From Cupriavidus necator N-1 (GTDB lineage Bacteria; Pseudomonadota; Gammaproteobacteria; Burkholderiales; Burkholderiaceae), in contig NC_015726.1 in the NCBI RefSeq assembly GCF_000219215.1, forward strand, positions 1,178,001 to 1,242,000: DNA of 64,000 nucleotides, written 5' to 3'. Under the pieces are notes generated by a model that saw nothing but the letters and a program-made list of their open reading frames with translations, searched no databases and was not told where the DNA came from. Both the position numbers and the translations under genes were made by a program. Shown here one piece after another: positions 42,205 to 51,091 of this stretch (positions within the stretch are counted from its first letter, which is position 1; each line of letters opens with the position of its first letter).

Positions 42205-43400
42205 GCGAGGACCGTAACAAGCTCACCTTGCGGGTGGGTGGTCAGGTGTTCGGCGGCTGGACGGCGGTGCGCATCCGTCACAGCATTGAGCAGATCGCCG
42301 GCACCTTTGACATCAGCTACACCGAGCGCTGGCCAGGTCAGACGGACGGCTGGGTCATCCCGGCCGGCGAGGCCTGCGAGGTCCGCATCGGCGAGCACGT
42401 GGTGATCACGGGCTACGTCGACAAGACGTCGCTGAGCTATGACGCGTCCAGCCACACTATCCGGGTCACCGGGCGCGATCGCACCGGGGATCTGGTGGAC
42501 TGCTCGGCGCCGTCGCAGGCCTTCTCCGGCATGACGTTCAAGCAGCTCGCCGACACGTTGTGCAAGCCGTTCAGTATCACGGTGTACGACGAGACGGTCG
42601 ACGAGAAGAAATTGACTGTCTCGCAAAAGAAGGCGGGCAAAAAGGGCACGCCACCGAAGTCCGCGCGCGTGGGCGGTGCTTTGCCGAAGGCGGCCTGCCA
42701 GAACTCCGAAAGCGTGTTCCGGATCCTGCAGCGCCTGGCGAAGAACGAGGGCGTCCTGCTGGTTTCCGATGCGGAGGGCGGGTTGCTGCTCACGCGTGCC
42801 GGGCGGGCGGGGACGATCTCCGCGCCGCTCGAGCTCGGCGTCAACATCCTGGCGGCCGAGTACGAACACTCGCAGGCCAATCTGTTCTCCGAGATCACCG
42901 TCAAGGGCCAGGCCTCGATGCAGGATGCCGACAGTGCCGGGGGCAAGTTCGAAAACTGGATCAGCCCCAAGCACACGGTGAGCCGCGGCAGCGGCGGGAC
43001 TAAGACTGGAAACAGCGAGATCACCCGGTACCGCCCGCTGATCATCGTGGCCGAGGCGCAGGCCGATGCGCGGCGCGTCAAGCAGCGCGCCGAGTGGGAG
43101 GCCAGCAATCGCGAGGCCAAGTCGCGCACCTACAAGGCCACCGTGCAGGGCTGGTACCCGAGTGCAGACGATGGCGACATCTGGCGCATCAACAGCCTGG
43201 TCCGCGTGCGGGATCCCTGGGCGCGCATCGATGAGGACTGGTTGCTGGCTGCGGTCGAGTTCAACCTCGACGAGGCGGGCAGCCGCTGCACGCTGGAGCT
43301 CACCAGTCCGAAGGCCTTCGAGGAGTTGCCCGAACTGCCACAGCCAGCGGCGGGTGCCTCCGGCGCGGGCGCGTCGGGCGGGAAAATGGAGAAGTGGTGA
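42201..43400 (+). CDS. baseplate hub protein (Mu gpP-like)
   Basis: A 399-aa protein with RVGGQVFGGWTAVRIRHSIE and SFDISYTERWP-type start of the gp27/gpP hub family and IRVTGRDRTGDLVDCSAPSQ. The C-terminal tail is Ala/Gly-rich. Overlaps gpN by 4 bp. Forms the central hub at the tail tip. Confidence 0.9.
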   Translation: MSEDRNKLTLRVGGQVFGGWTAVRIRHSIEQIAGTFDISYTERWPGQTDGWVIPAGEACEVRIGEHVVITGYVDKTSLSYDASSHTIRVTGRDRTGDLVDCSAPSQAFSGMTFKQLADTLCKPFSITVYDETVDEKKLTVSQKKAGKKGTPPKSARVGGALPKAACQNSESVFRILQRLAKNEGVLLVSDAEGGLLLTRAGRAGTISAPLELGVNILAAEYEHSQANLFSEITVKGQASMQDADSAGGKFENWISPKHTVSRGSGGTKTGNSEITRYRPLIIVAEAQADARRVKQRAEWEASNREAKSRTYKATVQGWYPSADDGDIWRINSLVRVRDPWARIDEDWLLAAVEFNLDEAGSRCTLELTSPKAFEELPELPQPAAGASGAGASGGKMEKW

Positions 43401-43963
43401 TGCTTGAAGCCATCCAGACGATGCTGGAGCCGGTCAAGAACAAGGTGGGGCTCATGGTCGGTCGTTGCGTGCTGCGCGCCATCACGGACACCGGCAAGCT
43501 GCAGCGTGTCCAGGTGCAAGCGCTGGCCGATGAAACACACGACGACGTCGAGCGGGTCCAGCAGTACGGCTTCACCAGCGTGCCCTTCGCTGGCGCCGAG
43601 GGCGTGGTGGTGTTCGTCGGTGGCAACCGCGACCACGGTCTGGTGATCGCCGTCGACGACCGGCGCTATCGCCTGGTTGGACTCTCGGCCGGGGAGGTGG
43701 CGCTCTATGACGACCAGGGCCAGAAGGTGCATCTCACGCGCACGGGGATCGTGGTCGACGGCGCCGGCAAGGACATTCACTTTGTGAACGCGCCGACCGT
43801 CTTCATCCCGCAGGATCTGCACGTTGGGCGGGACATCATCGCCGACCGCGATATTTCCGACCAGGGCGGCACGAAGAGCATGAAGGGCATGCGCACCGCA
43901 TACAACGGCCACAGGCACGTTGAGACCGGCAGCACCACCAACACACCCGACGCAGGCATGTAA
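43400..43963 (+). CDS. baseplate assembly protein V (Mu gp45-like spike)
   Basis: A 187-aa protein, MLEAIQTMLEPVKNKVGLMV, a beta-rich centre (VHLTRTGIVVDGAGKDIHFV) and a C-terminal His-rich turn (NGHRHVETGS) that could hold the metal seen at spike tips. Start at ATG 43400 or GTG 43397 or 43394; the ATG overlaps the previous TGA. Confidence 0.88.
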   Translation: MLEAIQTMLEPVKNKVGLMVGRCVLRAITDTGKLQRVQVQALADETHDDVERVQQYGFTSVPFAGAEGVVVFVGGNRDHGLVIAVDDRRYRLVGLSAGEVALYDDQGQKVHLTRTGIVVDGAGKDIHFVNAPTVFIPQDLHVGRDIIADRDISDQGGTKSMKGMRTAYNGHRHVETGSTTNTPDAGM

Positions 43964-44421
43964 TGGACATTGAACTCTTCTGGAGTACCGACCTCGGCCG
44001 ATGCGAGTGGCGTCAGCGGCCGGACGGGCAGCTGGCGGTGGATCACGACCTGAAAACCGCAGTGCTGATTTCCCTGTTCACCTGGCGCCGCGCCGAGGCC
44101 GACGACATCCTGCCGGATCCGCGCGGGCCGCGCCGGGGGTGGTGGGGCGACCTGCTGGCAGCCCGGCCCATTGGCTCGCGCCTGTGGCTGCTGTCGCGGG
44201 AAAAGCAGACCGCCGAGGTGGTCCGGCGCGCCCGGGAGTATGCCGAGGAGGCGCTCGCGTGGCTGCTGGACGATGGCGTCTGCGCCAGCGTGGAGGTCAT
44301 CACCGAGATCGTGCAAACCGGGATGCTTGGGCTGCGCTGCAGGTTCACCCGGCCGGACGGCACCGCTGTGGCGTACCAGTTTGACTTTGCCTGGCGCAAT
44401 CTTTCCAACGTAACGAGCTGA
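43963..44421 (+). CDS. baseplate protein (Mu gp46-like)
   Basis: A 152-aa protein, MDIELFWSTDLGRCEWRQRP with RGPRRGWWGDLLAARPIGSR, the GP46 pattern. A wedge component of the baseplate. Shares one base with the gp45 stop. Confidence 0.88.
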   Translation: MDIELFWSTDLGRCEWRQRPDGQLAVDHDLKTAVLISLFTWRRAEADDILPDPRGPRRGWWGDLLAARPIGSRLWLLSREKQTAEVVRRAREYAEEALAWLLDDGVCASVEVITEIVQTGMLGLRCRFTRPDGTAVAYQFDFAWRNLSNVTS

Positions 44422-44422
44422 C

Positions 44423-45475
44423 ATGGCCTATCAAAGACCAGAACTCATGGATCTGCGCGACGCGGCCTACGCTGCGATCGAGGCGATCCCCGGGGCGGAT
44501 GCCCGTTTGCGCTTTGCGGTGCTCAACGCGCTGGCCGTGATGACGGCCGGCGCTGCCGACGGCCTCTACGGCTACCAGGAGTGGATCAGCAAGCAGATCC
44601 TGCCGGACCGGGCGGAAAAGGAGTTCCTCGACCGGTATGCGTCGCTGTGGCTATCCGGGGGCAGAAAGCAGGCGACCGGCGGCGCCGGCCTGGTAACGGT
44701 TTCCGGTACCGACGGGACGGTCGTGCCGGCGGGCACGCTGTTCATCCGCTCAGACGGAGTCCAGTACGCCAGCCAGGCGGATGCCACCGTAGCAACAGGG
44801 ACGGCATCGGTATCGGTGCTGGCCACCACGGCAGGCCTGTCGACCAATGCGGTGATGGGGCAAAGCCTCACGCTGGTCACCCCGGTGCCGGGACTGCAAA
44901 GTACCGCTGCGGTCGGTGTTGCGGGGCTGACAACGGGCACCGACGTCGAGAGTGACGATGACCTGCGTGCGCGCTTGCTGCAGCGTCTGCAGCAGCCGCC
45001 AGACGGGGGATCGGCGGCCGATTATGTGCAATGGGCGCTGTCGGTGGCTGGCGTGACGCGGGCATGGGTGGCACCGCTCGAACTGGGCCCCAACACCGTG
45101 GTGGTGCGTTTCGTGCGTGACGATGATGCATCGATCATCCCGGACGCCGCGGAAGTGGCGGCGGTGCAGGCGTACATCGACAGCGTTCGCCCAGTGACGG
45201 CCGAGGTCACTGTCGTCGCGCCGGTGGCCATGGCGGTCAACTTCCAGATCCAGCTGACGCCGAATACGGTGGCGGTGCGGGCCGCTGTCGAGGCCGAGTT
45301 GCGGGATCTTATTACGCGCGAAGCCATTCCGGGCGGCACGATCTTGCTCTCCCACATTAATGAGGCAATCAGCCTGGCTGCCGGCGAAACCGACCATGTA
45401 CTGACTTCGCCGAGCGCCAACGTGGCGGCGCCTGTCGGTCAGCTGGCCGTCTTCGGGAGCATCACATGGATGTAA
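44423..45475 (+). CDS. baseplate J protein (Mu gp47-like)
   Basis: A 350-aa baseplate wedge protein with FLDRYASLWLSGGRKQATGG, VESDDDLRARLLQRLQQPPD and GGSAADYVQWALSVAGVTRA, typical of gpJ/gp47. Links the baseplate to fibres. Confidence 0.93.
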   Translation: MAYQRPELMDLRDAAYAAIEAIPGADARLRFAVLNALAVMTAGAADGLYGYQEWISKQILPDRAEKEFLDRYASLWLSGGRKQATGGAGLVTVSGTDGTVVPAGTLFIRSDGVQYASQADATVATGTASVSVLATTAGLSTNAVMGQSLTLVTPVPGLQSTAAVGVAGLTTGTDVESDDDLRARLLQRLQQPPDGGSAADYVQWALSVAGVTRAWVAPLELGPNTVVVRFVRDDDASIIPDAAEVAAVQAYIDSVRPVTAEVTVVAPVAMAVNFQIQLTPNTVAVRAAVEAELRDLITREAIPGGTILLSHINEAISLAAGETDHVLTSPSANVAAPVGQLAVFGSITWM

Positions 45476-46131
45476 CCGTCACCCACTACCGCCAGCAGCT
45501 GCTGCGGCTATTGCCTCAGGGTCCGGCCTGGCCGCAGGACGAGGGCGACCTCGCCGTGCGGGTGCTGAACGCGCTCGCGCTGACCTATCTGTCTGTCCAC
45601 AAGGCCGCTGAGCAGCTGCATGAGGAGTCTGATCCGCGTGCCACGTCGGCCTTGTTGGATGACTGGGAGCGCAACTACGGGCTGCCGGATCTGTGCCTGA
45701 CGCCGCCGGTGTCGGTGGCGGATCGGCGTGCGCGTCTGGTGCGCAAGGTGGTGTGGGGAGGTGGTCAGTCACGAGCGTTCTTCCTGGGATTCCTCTCATC
45801 GCTCGGTTATCCCATCGAGCCTGGTGACCCCTCTGGCGCGGCGATGGACCTGGACTTCGTCAATCAGTCCTATCGCACCGACGGGTACGTCACGATCACC
45901 GAGTTCCGGCCGTTCCGGGCGAACAGCAAGTGCAATGCGGCGCTGAATCAGGGGGGCTGGCGCTACGCGTGGCGTGTCAACGTACCGTCCACCGCGACGG
46001 TGCGGGCCATGACGGCGGCGGCTCGGTGCAACGAACCGCTGGGAAGCTGGGGGGATCCCGGGTTGTATTGTCTGCTGGCCCAGCACAAGCCTGCTCATAC
46101 CGTTCTGTATATCTCATACGGGTCTAGCTGA
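45466..46131 (+). CDS. DUF2313 baseplate protein (Mu gp48-like)
   Basis: A 221-aa protein, YRQQLLRLLPQGPAWPQDEG and SALLDDWERNYGLPDLCLTP, the YmfQ/gp48 family. Overlaps gp47 by 10 bp. Confidence 0.88.
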   Translation: MDVTVTHYRQQLLRLLPQGPAWPQDEGDLAVRVLNALALTYLSVHKAAEQLHEESDPRATSALLDDWERNYGLPDLCLTPPVSVADRRARLVRKVVWGGGQSRAFFLGFLSSLGYPIEPGDPSGAAMDLDFVNQSYRTDGYVTITEFRPFRANSKCNAALNQGGWRYAWRVNVPSTATVRAMTAAARCNEPLGSWGDPGLYCLLAQHKPAHTVLYISYGSS

Positions 46132-46155
46132 TCGTCTAACTCAACAAGGAAAGAG

Positions 46156-47352
46156 ATGCTGGTCAACAAGGCATTTTCAGATCTGATTACCTTCACCAGG
46201 GCCAGCCCGGCGTGGCGCTTCAATGCGTCGGGCATCCTGGTGCAGGACGCTGCGAATACGCCGCGTGTCGACTGCGATCCGCTGGCGCTGCAGCCGCGCG
46301 GGTTGCTGCTCGAGGAGGGGAGGACAAATCTGATCACTTACTCCGCCGGACTCGAAAATGCGGCGTGGTCGAAATCCAACTGCACAGTAACGCCGGCCGC
46401 AGGCGTGGCTCCGGACGGCACCACCAGCGCGTGTAAGGTTATTGGTGCCAGCGGGGCATCAGCGAGATACTTGGCAAGCGCTGCGGCCACGGCATCGAAC
46501 GCGCTTGTCGTCGGGTCGATTTTTGCCAAGGCAGGGGAGCACTCGAAGTTCCGCCTGAACCTGACGAACTTTGCCAGTGATTCGCGCGGCGTTTATGTGG
46601 ATCTGGCGACTGGTGCCATCTACCAGACGGACACCAGCGGGTCAGATTTCACGGGCATCAGTGGCTCCATGACGTCGGTAGGTGGAGGCTGGTATCGGTG
46701 TGTCGTGCTGGCCCTCAAGGGTGCAGCAAATAGTGTCGTGCGGTTGGCAATCGACCCCAAAGACAATTCTGGAGCGGCCAGTGGTGACGGGACGTCTGGA
46801 ATTTATGCGTGGGGAGGGCAACTTGAGCTTGGCGCCTTCCCGACAAGCTATGTGCCCACGACCAGTGCAGCAGTGGCGCGCGCCGCAGACGCGGCGAGCA
46901 TTACGGACCTTACCAAGATCGGCTTAAATCCTGTGCAGGGCACGCTCTACGCAGAATTCGTCGCGCCAAACATGACCGTTGCGGCGAATCAGTCCATCTT
47001 TTCACTATCTGATGGGACGACTGCAAATCGCATCCAGCCGTTCATCAATGCGGGGGTGCTGACAACGCGCGTTACAACTGCGGGAGTCGCGGCGGACTTC
47101 ACGAGCGCGATCTCCGGCGCATCGGCAGTGCATAAGCTCGCTATTGGCTGCGCGGCGGGAAGCGCTGCGCTGAGCGTCGATGGCGGGGCCGCGGCGCAAA
47201 CCAGCCCCACCGCCTTCCCGGCGGTCTCAAGACTGTATCTGGGGTCGACCTTCGATGGACTCGGATTCTTTCTCAATGGTTACCTGCGGGCGCTTCGTTA
47301 CTACCCACGCAAGCTCTCGAACGCCGAGCTGCAGGCGTTGACTGCTGCCTAA
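46156..47352 (+). CDS. tail fibre or spike protein with LamG-like domain
   Basis: A 398-aa protein with the fibre-type start FSDLITFTRASPAWRFNASG, then RGLLLEEGRTNLITYSAGLE, a beta-sandwich region and a C-terminal LamG-like part (FPAVSRLYLGSTFDGLGFFL). Likely binds cell-surface sugars. Followed by a terminator at 47376-47398. Confidence 0.75.
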   Translation: MLVNKAFSDLITFTRASPAWRFNASGILVQDAANTPRVDCDPLALQPRGLLLEEGRTNLITYSAGLENAAWSKSNCTVTPAAGVAPDGTTSACKVIGASGASARYLASAAATASNALVVGSIFAKAGEHSKFRLNLTNFASDSRGVYVDLATGAIYQTDTSGSDFTGISGSMTSVGGGWYRCVVLALKGAANSVVRLAIDPKDNSGAASGDGTSGIYAWGGQLELGAFPTSYVPTTSAAVARAADAASITDLTKIGLNPVQGTLYAEFVAPNMTVAANQSIFSLSDGTTANRIQPFINAGVLTTRVTTAGVAADFTSAISGASAVHKLAIGCAAGSAALSVDGGAAAQTSPTAFPAVSRLYLGSTFDGLGFFLNGYLRALRYYPRKLSNAELQALTAA

Positions 47353-47375
47353 GGCAGATCGCATCCCTATACAGT

Positions 47376-47398
47376 GCCCTCGTGAATCGAGGGCTTTT
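47376..47398 (+). terminator. intrinsic terminator after first fibre gene
   Basis: GCCCTCG / CGAGGGC (47376-47382 with 47388-47394), five-base loop, TTTTC. Confidence 0.7.
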
Positions 47399-47411
47399 CA
47401 TGGAGAAATAA

Positions 47412-48386
47412 ATGCGGCGTATTTCGACGTCAACTAAGGTGACCGACAAGTTCGGCGCCGGGAAACACGGCTTCACGAATGGCAACGCTGTCGGTGGGAT
47501 TCCAGCGACGGACTTGGAGGATGTGTGGTTCGATCACGCCCAGGAGGAGATCTGTTCGCCAATCGAGGCCGCTGGCCTCGCGCTGGATTCCAATGACAGG
47601 ACCCAGCTCCTGCAGGCGATGCAGATCCTGTCGGCACCGATTGTCGGGTTGATGCGTAAGGCGCGGATGAGCGTTACCGCTGCCTCGGCCTCGGCTACAT
47701 TTCTCGCCGACCAGATTGTGGTGGCGACCGCCCTCGGGGGAAAGCACTACCGCCTGTCCGGATTCAGCAAAACCGTCAACCTGGCTACCACCGGAGCTGG
47801 CGGCATGGACACCGGGAGTGCGCCGACAAGCGGTTATGTGGCGCTCTATGCGATCTACAACCAGACGAGCGGCGCCAGCGCGCTGCTTGCTACGAACGCA
47901 ACCTCGGCAGTTGCGTCGCATGTCTACAGTGGGGCGAATATGCCGGCGGGTTATACCGCCTCGGCGCTGGTCAGCGTGTGGCCGACGAATGGAAGTGGCC
48001 AATTCACAGTCGGTCAGCAGCAGGACAGGGACATCTATCGCAACTCGACGTCAGTTCTCAGCACCACGACGTCGGCTACGAGCGTTCCTTTCACGTCCCT
48101 GTCTATCTCGTCCGCAGTGCCGCCGAATGCGGTCCGCGTGAAAGGTACTCGCACAATCACCTTCACTTCGGCAACGGGTTGTGCGCCATCATTTGCCTTC
48201 GCGCCGGACTCCGGTGGCAGTGGCGGAAACTTGATGTACGTTTCCGGTAGCACATCGTCTGGACCGAACTGGGGCATGGATTTTGAGTCACTGGTTGTCA
48301 CGCAGCAAACGCTCTACTACGCGATCGGAAATTCGGCCGCAGTTTCCGTGACCTATGCGGCGTCGATTGTCGGCTACAGCATCTAG
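47412..48386 (+). CDS. tail fibre protein
   Basis: A 324-aa protein with the fibre N-terminus FGAGKHGFTNGNAVGGIPAT and DLEDVWFDHAQEEICSPIEA, a Ser/Thr/Ala/Gly-rich shaft, and a C-terminal receptor-type part (ALYYAIGNSAAVSV-like end). It is a probable host-range determinant. Confidence 0.8.
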   Translation: MRRISTSTKVTDKFGAGKHGFTNGNAVGGIPATDLEDVWFDHAQEEICSPIEAAGLALDSNDRTQLLQAMQILSAPIVGLMRKARMSVTAASASATFLADQIVVATALGGKHYRLSGFSKTVNLATTGAGGMDTGSAPTSGYVALYAIYNQTSGASALLATNATSAVASHVYSGANMPAGYTASALVSVWPTNGSGQFTVGQQQDRDIYRNSTSVLSTTTSATSVPFTSLSISSAVPPNAVRVKGTRTITFTSATGCAPSFAFAPDSGGSGGNLMYVSGSTSSGPNWGMDFESLVVTQQTLYYAIGNSAAVSVTYAASIVGYSI

Positions 48387-48394
48387 GGGTAATG

Positions 48395-48580
48395 ATGACA
48401 ACGCTTAATGTCCAATTCGACGATGCTCAGTCCAACATCGTGAGCTACTTTGGAGCACCTCAAGACCCAGACGTCTACCCGAATTTGGGTACCGTGGAGT
48501 CAACGGATCCGCGCTGGCTGGCCTTTTACGAGGAGATGAGTCCTGTTGTGCAAAGGTCTCTGCCGGCACCTGGAGTTTGA
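48395..48580 (+). CDS. small fibre-linked phage protein
   Basis: A 61-aa acidic protein, MTTLNVQFDDAQSNIVSYFG and DPDVYPNLGTVESTDPRWLA. Found right after the fibre gene, with AGGGG before the ATGATG start (48392 or 48395). Possibly a fibre assembly helper; uncertain. Confidence 0.6.
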   Translation: MTTLNVQFDDAQSNIVSYFGAPQDPDVYPNLGTVESTDPRWLAFYEEMSPVVQRSLPAPGV

Positions 48581-48643
48581 GTGATATTGACGCTCAGTCG
48601 ACGCTCCGTCATAGTTCTGCGCTAGTTATGACGGAGCGACCTG

Positions 48644-49501
48644 GTGTCCACAATTTTCGAGCCACTGTACCAGAATGGGCAGGTGCTATCTGAGCCGGCG
48701 TTTAAGCCGCTTCGCATGCCCGATAACTCGCATGCCGCTTGGCGTGAAGTCAGGATCTTGGTGGACTTCTATCGCCGGGGGGATCACCGCAATGGCAGTA
48801 CGGGCATCTTCTCGCCGAAGTTCGGGTTGAAAACCAAGGTGTCCGGTGAGCAGTTCCTGCAGTTCGTGCGCGAGCAGCGAGACGCAGACGTTTGGATTAT
48901 CAACCCCTTCCCGACCATCGCCTACTACTCGTACAACGTGTGGATGCAGGGGGAAATCAACCATCCGGGGCTGACTGAGCGGGCGCAGGGTCTTCTCGAT
49001 TCCTGCGGTATTGGTTGGGATCTTGCTCGCGTGCCGCGGCAAACGAATGCGGTGCTGTGCTACTCCAATTTTTGGGTCGGGACGTCGGCCTTCTGGGAAG
49101 GGTACGTCGGAGGGGTGCTGGATCCGATCGCGCGTTACCTGGAAGCGAGTCCGGACACGCCGGTGGCCAAGGCGGTGATGGGTGACACGTGGCATACCGA
49201 TGCAGCGCCGTTCCTGCCGTTCATCGTCGAGCGGCTTTTCAGTACCTACCTGTCGCTGCAGCCGAGCGTCCGCATTGCGTCGTATCCCATCGAGTCGATC
49301 CTGGACTACTGCCTGACAGACTTCGAGCGTGAGCTCGTTGAGCGCATGCGGCCGTCCGTGGATGCGGCTGACCGCGCTGGCGCCTTCCCTAAGGAGCTTG
49401 CGGAAATGCAGGGCCTGTTGTGTTCGCTGTACAAGCGATATGCGATCGAGCATTTCGCGGTCAACGCGCACCCGCATTCGGGTAAGACGGTCGCCGCATA
49501 G
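48644..49501 (+). CDS. unrecognised protein, possible lysogenic-conversion gene
   Basis: A 285-aa protein with GTG start at 48644 (GGAG 7 bp upstream) that does not match any phage structural family I know. Notable segments are LVDFYRRGDHRNGSTGIFSP, KFGLKTKVSGEQFLQFVREQ and ADVWIINPFPTIAYYSYNVW. The pattern of 'SPKF...K..G..F' with 'D[V]W.INPFP' reminds me of uncharacterised proteins in surface-polysaccharide gene clusters, but I cannot verify this. It is placed between fibres and lysis genes and ends in a strong terminator, as expected of an accessory gene. Confidence 0.6.
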   Translation: MSTIFEPLYQNGQVLSEPAFKPLRMPDNSHAAWREVRILVDFYRRGDHRNGSTGIFSPKFGLKTKVSGEQFLQFVREQRDADVWIINPFPTIAYYSYNVWMQGEINHPGLTERAQGLLDSCGIGWDLARVPRQTNAVLCYSNFWVGTSAFWEGYVGGVLDPIARYLEASPDTPVAKAVMGDTWHTDAAPFLPFIVERLFSTYLSLQPSVRIASYPIESILDYCLTDFERELVERMRPSVDAADRAGAFPKELAEMQGLLCSLYKRYAIEHFAVNAHPHSGKTVAA

Positions 49502-49522
49502 ACGCTGTCTACATTCGAGGAT

Positions 49523-49545
49523 AGCCGCCTTCGGGCGGCTTTTTT
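49523..49545 (+). terminator. strong intrinsic terminator
   Basis: AGCCGCC-TTCG-GGCGGCT (49523-49540) followed by TTTTTA. A second hairpin, GCCCGC / GCGGGC with ATTTT, follows at 49549-49570. Both precede the endolysin. Confidence 0.9.
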
Positions 49546-49588
49546 ATTGCCCGCGCAAAGCGGGCATTTTCGTTTCCGGGGTCACAAG

Positions 49589-50230
49589 ATGGATAAGCAG
49601 GTATTCAGACAGGCAGCCGGCCTGTCATCGGAGCTGGCCGAGCGCTGGTATCCGGTCGTGTCGGCCGCGCTCTTTGAGTTCGGCATCCTGGCGCCGCATC
49701 GCGTCACGGCATGGATCGCGCAGGTCGGTACCGAATCGGCTGGCTTTGCCAGGCTGCAGGAGTCCTTCGACTACAGCGTCGACGGGCTGCAGCGGACGTT
49801 CGGTAGCCGCATGCCGCCGGCGCTGGCCAGCACTCTCGGCCGTCAGCCGGGCGAGCGCGCGGTGCCGGCTGAGCGCCAGGCACGCATTGCGTCGATCGTG
49901 TACGCCAAGCGCTTCGGTAATGGCGAGGCGGCCAGTGGCGACGGCTGGCGCTACCGCGGACGCGGGCTCAAGCAGATCACGTTCGCCGACAACTACCACG
50001 ATTGCGGTCACGCGCTCGGCGTCGACCTGGATAGTCAGCCGGACCTGCTGGCCACCGACGACCAGCTGGCCGCCCGCTCAGCGGCGTGGTTCTGGTACGC
50101 CAAGGGCTGCAACCAGCTGGCGGACCTGGGCGACTTCGAGCAGCTCACGCGGCGCATCAACGGCGGCCTTAACGGGCTCGACGACCGGCGACAACGCTGG
50201 CAGCGTGCCCAGCAATTCATCCACGCATAA
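49589..50230 (+). CDS. endolysin, glycoside hydrolase family 19 type
   Basis: A 213-aa lytic enzyme. KMDKQVFRQAAGLSSELAER, AWIAQVGTESAGFARLQESF (the catalytic Glu is in GTESAGF), YRGRGLKQITFADNYHDCGH and NGLDDRRQRW fit the GH19/chitinase-like lysozyme fold used by many phages. No signal or membrane anchor is seen, so release needs the holin. Confidence 0.9.
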   Translation: MDKQVFRQAAGLSSELAERWYPVVSAALFEFGILAPHRVTAWIAQVGTESAGFARLQESFDYSVDGLQRTFGSRMPPALASTLGRQPGERAVPAERQARIASIVYAKRFGNGEAASGDGWRYRGRGLKQITFADNYHDCGHALGVDLDSQPDLLATDDQLAARSAAWFWYAKGCNQLADLGDFEQLTRRINGGLNGLDDRRQRWQRAQQFIHA

Positions 50231-50252
50231 ACAACCGCAAAGGAACGGGTAC

Positions 50253-50549
50253 ATGCAAGAACCAGAAAAGAGCTTGTTTATGTTGGTGGTCGTTGGCGCC
50301 ATGATTGGCCTGGGCAAGTTGCTGGCCAGCGACGAAGCCATCACTGTGCGCCTGGTGTTCGCTCGGACGGTGATGGGGGCAGCTGCCTCGATGGTGGCCG
50401 GTATGGCGCTCATTCAGTTCCCGGAGCTCAACCCGGTAGCACTGGTGGGGCTTGGCAGCGCATTCGGCATCGTTGGCGCGCAGGCCCTGGAAAGTTACTT
50501 CAAGCGCAGGCTGCGCCAGAGCGAGGGCCGGCATGGCAAAGGCACTTGA
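50253..50549 (+). CDS. holin
   Basis: A 98-aa membrane protein with three hydrophobic segments (LFMLVVVGAMIGLGKLLAS, VMGAAASMVAGMALIQFP, VALVGLGSAFGIVGAQAL) and a basic C-terminus (YFKRRLRQSEG). Directly after the endolysin, so assigned as holin. Confidence 0.75.
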   Translation: MQEPEKSLFMLVVVGAMIGLGKLLASDEAITVRLVFARTVMGAAASMVAGMALIQFPELNPVALVGLGSAFGIVGAQALESYFKRRLRQSEGRHGKGT

Positions 50550-51072
50550 GTTCCTGGCTGCGTGGAAGAGCCGCCTGGTGGCGGCCTTTCTTATGGTGGC
50601 GGTCGGTGCGGTGCTGGGCGGGGTGCTCGCCTGGTGGCTGCAGGGAAATCGTTATGAGCGCCAGCTCTCTGAGTGCGGGCGCGAGCTGGCCGAGCTGCAC
50701 GCGGAGCAAGCCAGGCAGGTGGCCGAGGCGGTCAACGCCGCGCGCCTCGAGGAACAACGCCGCACCGCGGCACAGACGGAGATCGCCAATGCGGCCATCC
50801 AACAAGCCGAGGCGGCCCGGGTCGATGCTCGGGCTGCTGACACTGCTCGTCGCGAGTTGCTCGCACGTGCAACCGCCCTCGCCAACGCCAGTCGAGGCCC
50901 CGGCGATCCCGCCACTGTCGGCGGCGGCGCGCCAGCCGCCACTCCCGTCGATCTGCTCGCCGACGTGCTCGGCCGGGCTGATGCGCGAGCGGGAGAGCTG
51001 GCTGCGGCGCTTGACGCCAGCCACGGCGCAGGTCGCACCTGCGAGCGCAGCTACGACGCGCTGACCCCGTAG
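50533..51072 (+). CDS. Rz: inner-membrane spanin Rz
   Basis: A 179-aa type II membrane protein: N-terminal transmembrane helix (AAFLMVAVGAVLGGVLAWWL) then a long coiled-coil periplasmic part (ERQLSECGRELAELHAEQAR, EEQRRTAAQTEIANAAIQQA). The outer-membrane spanin gene is nested in its +1 frame. Overlaps the holin end. Confidence 0.85.
   Translation: MAKALEFLAAWKSRLVAAFLMVAVGAVLGGVLAWWLQGNRYERQLSECGRELAELHAEQARQVAEAVNAARLEEQRRTAAQTEIANAAIQQAEAARVDARAADTARRELLARATALANASRGPGDPATVGGGAPAATPVDLLADVLGRADARAGELAAALDASHGAGRTCERSYDALTP
50789..51064 (+). CDS. Rz1: outer-membrane spanin Rz1 (nested)
   Basis: A 91-aa lipoprotein read +1 within Rz. The ATG at 50789 has GGAG 8 bp upstream. Basic start MRPSNKPRRPGS, hydrophobic MLGLLTLLVASC with lipobox LVAS|C, then a Pro-rich mature part (SHVQPPSPTPVEAPAIPPL), a textbook Rz1. 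Confidence 0.85.
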   Translation: MRPSNKPRRPGSMLGLLTLLVASCSHVQPPSPTPVEAPAIPPLSAAARQPPLPSICSPTCSAGLMRERESWLRRLTPATAQVAPASAATTR

Positions 51073-51091
51073 CGGCACCCGTCCGGGCGCG

